A stretch of 64,000 nt of DNA, taken from positions 108,741,263 through 108,805,262 of the forward strand of contig NC_080677.1 in assembly GCF_030445035.2 (NCBI RefSeq). The letters are read 5' to 3'. This document shows positions 58,290-64,000 of the stretch, one piece after another. Source of the DNA: Dasypus novemcinctus. Its lineage: Eukaryota > Chordata > Mammalia > Cingulata > Dasypodidae. Each line of letters begins with the position of its first letter. Positions within the stretch are counted from its first letter, which is position 1. Made by a program: the position numbers and the translations under genes. The notes below the pieces were generated by a model. That model was not told the origin of the DNA, did no database searches, and saw only the letters and a list, made by a program, of their open reading frames with translations.

Positions 58290-59580
58290 AGTTACCAGAA
58301 TGAATAAAGGAAGGAAGAGTTGGGAAGAGATGAGCACATCAGCTCTGGTAAGATGGTCTGTGATGGTGCCACCACGCCACTTCCTGAAGAATACAACATG
58401 TAACACTTTTCAGGAGCACCGTTATGTAGGAGATTCAGGGATACATACTGATGGCAGCTAAATTGGGAATTTGGGTATAAAAATATTTTAATTTCAAATG
58501 TGCAGAGGCTTGGGGCCTAGGGAGTAGAGGAAGTGGGAGTAAGGTTTTAATCATATTAAAATAATTTTTTTCATAATAAATAATGCTTTTTTCTATATTG
58601 GGAATATAGGGGTGGTAGGGGACTTGTGTCAAGGAAGAGAAAGAGGCTGAGCATGAGGAAGACAGTAACCTCTGTGAGAGCAGACTCTAGGCCTTTACCA
58701 AAATAAGATTATCACCTTTTCCAGGTAAGGAGGGACATTCTGGGGCGAGAAGTCACAGGCTACCGAGTACCCCTAGCCGCCACATCCACAAAGGACTAAA
58801 TTAGGACTTTCAGCCTTTTCAGACAGGCCATTTCAAGTAAAATCTCCTGACCTGCTTTGCTTTTGCTGAAGTTCCTTTAGTCCCAGGGCAAAGTCTTTTA
58901 TTACGAAGAGATAAGATAAGAAGGTGTACAACACCTATGCCAGTTCACGTAACACTGTCCCTGTGAATGAGGACAAATAATTAGCAAGAGTAAAGAGGCT
59001 GGTATTAGATCCTTCCCTACTTAGTTGAGGAAGAGTGGGAGTGGTTGAAAAACATATCAAGAGCCCTTTCTAGCCCAGCTACGTTCCCAAACTGGGTTCC
59101 TCTGTCTGAAATGCCAATCTCCAAATCTTCGAATGATGAACTTCTCAATTTTAAGACCGATCTCAAAAGTCAGCCCTCTGTAACATTTTCTGTGGTCTCC
59201 CTGGACAGCTCATACCCTGTCGCAGCATTGATCACATTTTACTCTAATGAAAGACAGTCCCTCCTCTCATAGGTTTGATATCCAAATAACTGGAATTAGA
59301 GGGCATTATATATTAACAACCCTAAACTCCCATTTTTTACTTGAGCTCATTAATAAACATCTCAAATGACTGCAATATTTAGTTCCAACAGCATCAAGAT
59401 CTTTGTGCATCAGGGTTTGTACACCTATTTGAATATTTAGAACTTAAGTTCTCTTTATACACAGCAAAAAGAACATGGTGTTAGTGATAAGAAGAGTAGA
59501 TCTCATAAACTTAGTTCAGTTGAGACAAAGCTGGAAATCATTAGACATGCTGGAAAGGGTGCATTTTAGCATCCATCACA
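58290..59580. other. Intergenic, with L2-like stretch
   Basis: 59060-59260 (gttcctctgtctgaaatgcca ... ctgtaacattttctgtggtc) resembles an L2 3' part. The rest is unclassified. Confidence 0.45.
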
Positions 59581-59589
59581 TACTTGAAC

Positions 59590-60350
59590 TCAAGTCTGTT
59601 GACTGTTCATTTGTGAAAAAATAAAAGATCAAAATTAAAGAGCACATATAAATTATTGAAAATGTATCCTTGAAGAATATATCCAAAAGGCAATGTGAAC
59701 TAATTCCTTACATAAAAATCAATTCCAGATGGAAAAAAATTGAAAGATAAGGCAAGGAAACCATATACTAGGAAAAAGCACTTGTAAAGTTTCCTAATAT
59801 TGAAATAGGGAAGATTTTTCCAAGCATAATATAAATAAAATCCAGAACACTTAAAGGAAAAGATTGATACTTTGGACTGCATAAAAATATTTAGACTTTG
59901 GTAGAGGGAAAAAAAACAGCCAGTAAATAAAGACAAATGGAACATTTTAGGCAAGCCCAAATTTCCCTAATATACAAAGAATTTTTAAAATAACATACAG
60001 AAGAATTCCAAATAACTATAATAAATACATGAAAAGATGCTAAACTTTACAAATTATTGAAGAAATACAAAATAAAACAATGAAATAGTTTTCTCATTTT
60101 AGATTGGCATATACCCAATATTTGATGATGTGGGAGGCAGGCCTTTCAAATGCTTTTGGAAAAAAAATTGGTATAATTTCTTTGGAGGGCAACCTGGGAG
60201 TATCAAAAATGTTTACCTCATGCGATACAACAATTCCATTACTAAAAGTTTGTCCAACAAAAGTATCTTTTCAGATGCACAAAAAGATATATACCTACCA
60301 ATATTCTCTGCAGAATTGCCTTTGCTAAAGTTTCCATATTCCCAGAATCC
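59590..60350 (+). mobile_element. Old L1 fragment (ORF2 C-terminal region)
   Basis: agattgatactttggactgcataaaaatat ... ccctaatatacaaagaattttt is the degenerate L1 ORF2 C-terminal signature, continuing to caattccattactaaaagt. Confidence 0.6.
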
Positions 60351-60359
60351 ACTTTTTAA

Positions 60360-61380
60360 AAAATTACATTTTGTATTGTGTTGTTTTTCTGATTATAAGT
60401 ATGCATGCTTATTACAAGAAAATCAAATATCAGTTATGCATATTATTTCAAGACCATTTTAGTGCATAAGCAAATGTAATAATCTAAACTCTCATTTTCT
60501 AAACCTAGGAAATGAATAGATTCAGATAAATATTTTGAGAGATATTTCTCCTCAACCAAACTGTTGCTATTTACATCTGAAACTTAGGAGATGAATATAT
60601 TTGGAAAACTTAGTGTCCTTCACTATCTCAATTCACTATACAAAGTTTAATTCTTTCCATATGAACAAACAGATTTGGATAGCCAGGTATAATTGTATAA
60701 ATATTTTTTCTCTTACAAAAGTTGAATTGTAATTTACACCACTCAACAATTTACCTTTTTTGTTTATAAATATGATTTGGATATCCTTGCATGTTTGTTC
60801 ATAAATAAAGATAGATCTCACTTCTTTTTATGGCTGCATAGTATTCTATTGTATAGACATATCATAATTTAACTACTTCCTTATTAGTAGACATTGATTG
60901 GTAACCCAAGTATATATACTGCAATGGAAAGGTGTTTAAATAATATTTTTTAAGTTAAAAAGTAAGTAGGACAGTGTGTATGTAGTATGACTAAAATTTT
61001 GTAAAAGAAAAAAATAAGCTGGTTAATATATATACCCAACTGTTAACAATCATCAGAGGCACAGATTGGGGTAGGGGTAAAGTTTAAATTTTTTTATTAT
61101 GAGAATATTATTTTAGAAGCAGAAAAAATAAATATAAAAAGCATACAAAAGTATGTATAGCAATGTTCTTTGTAATGTACTTTGAAGTAATGCAAAATTG
61201 GATATAATTCACACCAATAAGGGATTGTTTAAGTAAATTATAGTACATTCTTACAGTGGAATACAATTCATCTCCCTGAAAAATGAAATATAATCCACTT
61301 TTACAAAAATAGCCAAAATAACAATATGCTTTTATATAGGTCAAACTGTTAATGGTACTTTTGTGTAGGGATATCTTAAC
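60360..61380. mobile_element. Old L1M fragments, mixed orientation
   Basis: 60700-60900 is antisense (ggctgcatagtattctattg). 61060-61340 is sense (caccaataagggattgttta ... cagtggaatacaattcatc). Confidence 0.5.
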
Positions 61381-61391
61381 TTTTTTGAGTT

Positions 61392-61620
61392 ATTGCTGTA
61401 ATTTTTTTTTTTCAGGTACCAAGGCCAGGGATTGAACCTGGAATCTCATATATGGAAAGCCGCTGTTCAACCACAGTGCCATATCGGCTCCCCTGAGTTG
61501 TTTTTTATCGTTTGTTTGCCTGTTGTTTGTTTTTCTTTGTTTTTAAGAGGCAACGGGAACTGGCTCTGGAACCTCCCATGTGGGAAGCAGGCTCTCAATC
61601 ACTTGAGCCACCTCTGCTCC
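61392..61620 (-). mobile_element. Two adjacent short tRNA-derived SINE monomers
   Basis: Two minus-strand monomers side by side (about 61402-61493 and 61500-61620), each with a T-rich left end and a tRNA-like right end (gggagcc/gggagcag). TGAGTT repeats at 61386 and 61494 may be the TSD of the first. Confidence 0.7.
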
Positions 61621-62129
61621 CCTGTAATGTTTTAATTCTTAATAAACAATATAAATTCCTATTACAATTGGTATAAGATGCTATTATTTAATACAGGTTG
61701 AAATTAGGGGTTTTATGATTTTTTTTTAGCCCTTGGGAATTAACTCTACCACTCTGTTTATCAGGTAAGTTTATTGTTTAACTTTTATACATTAGACTTC
61801 TGTATGTGCTTCCAGAAACCAGTTATGAAAGATAGTAGCAGACTATTTGGACGTTAATTTTTTTCTTTACATCAGTGCTGCCCAACAGAAATATAATGCA
61901 AGCCACATATGTAATTTTAAATTTTCTAGTAACCACATTAAGAAAAGGTCAAAGGAAATAGGTAAGATTAGTTTTCATATTTTATGCAGTAAATCTGAAA
62001 TATCATCACAATGTATAATGAATATAAAAACTATTAATGATATATTTCATATTCTTGTTTTCAAGCCTTTGAAGTCTGGTGTGTATTTTACACTTATGGT
62101 TTATCTCAATTGGATGCTAAATTTCCAAC

Positions 62130-62905
62130 AGTTAAAAATGCCCTACCAAATATACATACATGGGAATATTATTTAGCCCATAAAAAAGGAATGGAGTTCT
62201 GATACATGGCTACAACCTGCATGAACATTGAAGACATCATGTTGAGTGAAATAAGCCAGATGCAAAAGGACAATTATTATATGACTTCACTTAAGTGAAA
62301 TAATGAGAATATGGAAATTTATAGAGATAGAGGTAGAATATGGGTTACCTGGGATAGGGGGGTGGGAGTATGCAATGTCATGGTGTAGGGGTAGTAAAGG
62401 ATGGGGAATGGGGAGTCATTGCTTCATGGATACAAAGTTTCTATTTTGGATGATAGAAAAATTGGGTAACAGATGGTGGTGATGGTAGCACTGCATGGTG
62501 AGTATAATTGATGCCACTGAATTGTGTTTGAAAGTGGTTAAAATGGGAAACTTTAGGTTGTATATATGTTACACACATACGCACATGAAACAACCCTACC
62601 CAAACAGTAAGGTGTGTTTAAAGGAAATAATATTTTACATTGCTTCAGTTTTTAAATTAAAATTAAACTAAATAGGGAAGCAGCTGTGACTCAAGCAATT
62701 TGAGCTCCCGTTTACCATATAGAGGACATGGATTTGATCTCAGGAACCTCCTGGTAAAAAAAAGAAAAAAAAGAAAAAAGGCGTCCCAGACCTGCATGGT
62801 GAGATGCAGGCCCCCGTGCAGCATGGAGAAGCACAGGGCCCCAGTGTGGTGAAGTGATGCACCAAAAAACCGATGATGAAACCAGGTAGAAAAAAAATTT
62901 AAGCA
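62130..62905 (+). mobile_element. L1 3' end inside DNA transposon
   Basis: atgggaatattatttagccc ... gttgagtgaaataagccag ... ggttgtatatatgtta is an L1 3' region. AATTTCC at both edges (about 62118 and 62914) may be the TSD. A SINE sits in its tail. Confidence 0.65.
62675..62905 (+). mobile_element. DAS-type SINE, divergent subtype
   Basis: Head gggaagcagctgtgactcaa, an internal A-rich interruption, then a gatgcaggcccccgtgcagc body. The end is unclear. Confidence 0.7.
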
Positions 62906-62977
62906 AATTAAAAAATTTCCGTTCCCCATCACAGTAGTCTTATTTCAAGGGTTCACTGGCCACATATGGCTAGTGGT

Positions 62978-63354
62978 TATGGGTTTTTTTTTGTTTGTTG
63001 TTTTATTTTTTATCTCCCCCCTTGCAATTTTTTGTGTGCTGTCTGCTCTCCGTGTCCATTTCACTGTATGTTCTTCTGTGTGTGTATTTACTTATTTTCC
63101 CCTCCCCTCTTGCGGCTTGCTTGCTGTCTGCTCTCTGTGTTCATTCGCTGCTGGTTCTTCTGTGTTCTTGCTTGTCTCCCTTCTTTTGTTGTGTCACCTT
63201 TTTGCTGAGTCAGCTCTCTGTGGCATCTGTGGGCTGGGCGGCACTCCACAGTGTGCAGGTGAGCCTGCCTTCACAAGGAGGCCCCAGGATGTGAACTGAG
63301 GGCCTCCCATATGGTAGACGGGAGCTCATCTGATTGAGCCGCAGCTGCTTCCCC
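62978..63354 (-). mobile_element. DAS-type SINE, divergent subtype
   Basis: Minus-strand copy inserted in the DNA transposon between gtgg and ctac; TSD-like TGGCTAGTG / TGGCTACTG. It has a duplicated tail block like the copy at 52107. Confidence 0.85.
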
Positions 63355-63425
63355 TGGCTACTGTTTTTGACAGTGCAGATATAGAATATGTCCATCATTG
63401 TAGAAAGTTCTGTTGCCCAGTGCTG

Positions 63426-64000
63426 GTCTAAACATTGAGTTCTTAGTAGATAAAATCTGTCTTATTAATCTGTGGAGCCCTACAACTTAACAGTTCCTGT
63501 CACATAACGAGGAATATATTCGTGGATCCTGGACTGGGCTCATCAAGAATGGAAACATGCAGAAAGGAAAGGATGAAAAGACAGACCTTTACAACATAGT
63601 GTCCGGTGGCCCTTTTTACCTCTATCTGATGCAGGAAAAATAGTTGTACTTAGAGAGGTCTTTGGGGCTTGCTATTACTGCAAACAGCAAATGATTTGTG
63701 GAGTCTCTTCTTCACATCTGAATGGATATAAAAATGAATTTGTATAATGGACTTTTAGATCCAAGCAATTTGTAAATAGAGGCATCTTTGCAAAGGCTCT
63801 TTGAAACACAAAGGCACAAGCCCAGGATAAACTGGTTCCAGCTGGATTGACACAGAGGTTGTCTGCTGGTGGCAGAAGGGGGCAGCAGAGAGCTGCCAAG
63901 GTGGTGAGCTCTGGGAAGTCCCAAAGGATCCTTGGACCCTTGCCTCAGTTCTAAGAGTGTAGGTAGAGGAAATGGAGTATTAGGGTGAACACTATTCAGA
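63426..64000. other. Intergenic, no feature seen
   Basis: 575 bp to the window end, no recognised repeat or gene. Confidence 0.5.

Larger units (their letters stand above)
61873..63425 (+). mobile_element. DNA transposon relic split by L1 and SINEs
   Basis: The left end CAGTGCTGCCCAACAGAA and the right end TTCTGTTGCCCAGTGCTG are inverted (14/18). The internal order (agccacatatgtaattttaa ... ggccacatatggctagtgg ... ctactgtttttgacagtg) matches a common nonautonomous mammalian DNA element. It is split by the insertions listed next. Confidence 0.7.

Overview
This is a gene-sparse, repeat-dense mammalian nuclear window. It holds spliced genes with GT/AG introns of several kilobases, MIR/L2/L1 relics and hundreds of bases of young SINE at many positions. 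The dominant SINE has a tRNA-like head (gggaagcggact...ggcccagtgg) and a long body ending in (aaat)n/poly(A). I recognise it as the DAS-type tRNA-derived SINE of xenarthrans, so the source is most likely an armadillo (Dasypus or a relative). The gene content matches the interval TMEM209-SSMEM1 of human 7q32.2, upstream of the CPA2/CPA4 cluster.

Layout. Positions 1-6400 hold L1 debris lying inside the last intron(s) of TMEM209. Positions 6505-41190 carry 12 coding exons of TMEM209 on the minus strand. They join in frame without a stop into 519 codons, and the final ~42 codons lie beyond the left edge. A GC-rich promoter with a TCTCGCGAGA palindrome sits at about 42060-42300, between TMEM209 and the divergent neighbour. 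SSMEM1 occupies 43927-50773 on the plus strand in three coding exons (244 codons plus stop). From about 50900 to 64000 I see no gene, only intergenic sequence with SINEs, L1, L2, MIR and DNA-transposon relics.

The two genes are unrelated in function as far as known. TMEM209 is a nuclear-envelope membrane protein; SSMEM1 is a small single-pass, serine-rich protein. They are arranged head to head.

Mobile elements dominate the rest. Most DAS-type SINEs have clear target-site duplications (often 13-17 bp). There is one SINE nested within another, two solo-LTR-like insertions (one inside an antisense L1), a poly(A)-tailed insert of unknown origin in the same L1, and a DNA transposon interrupted by an L1 and two SINEs. 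I found no CRISPR, operon, functional tRNA or rRNA, or novel multi-gene system. The most interesting signals are the architecture of the SINE subfamilies and the nesting chronology.
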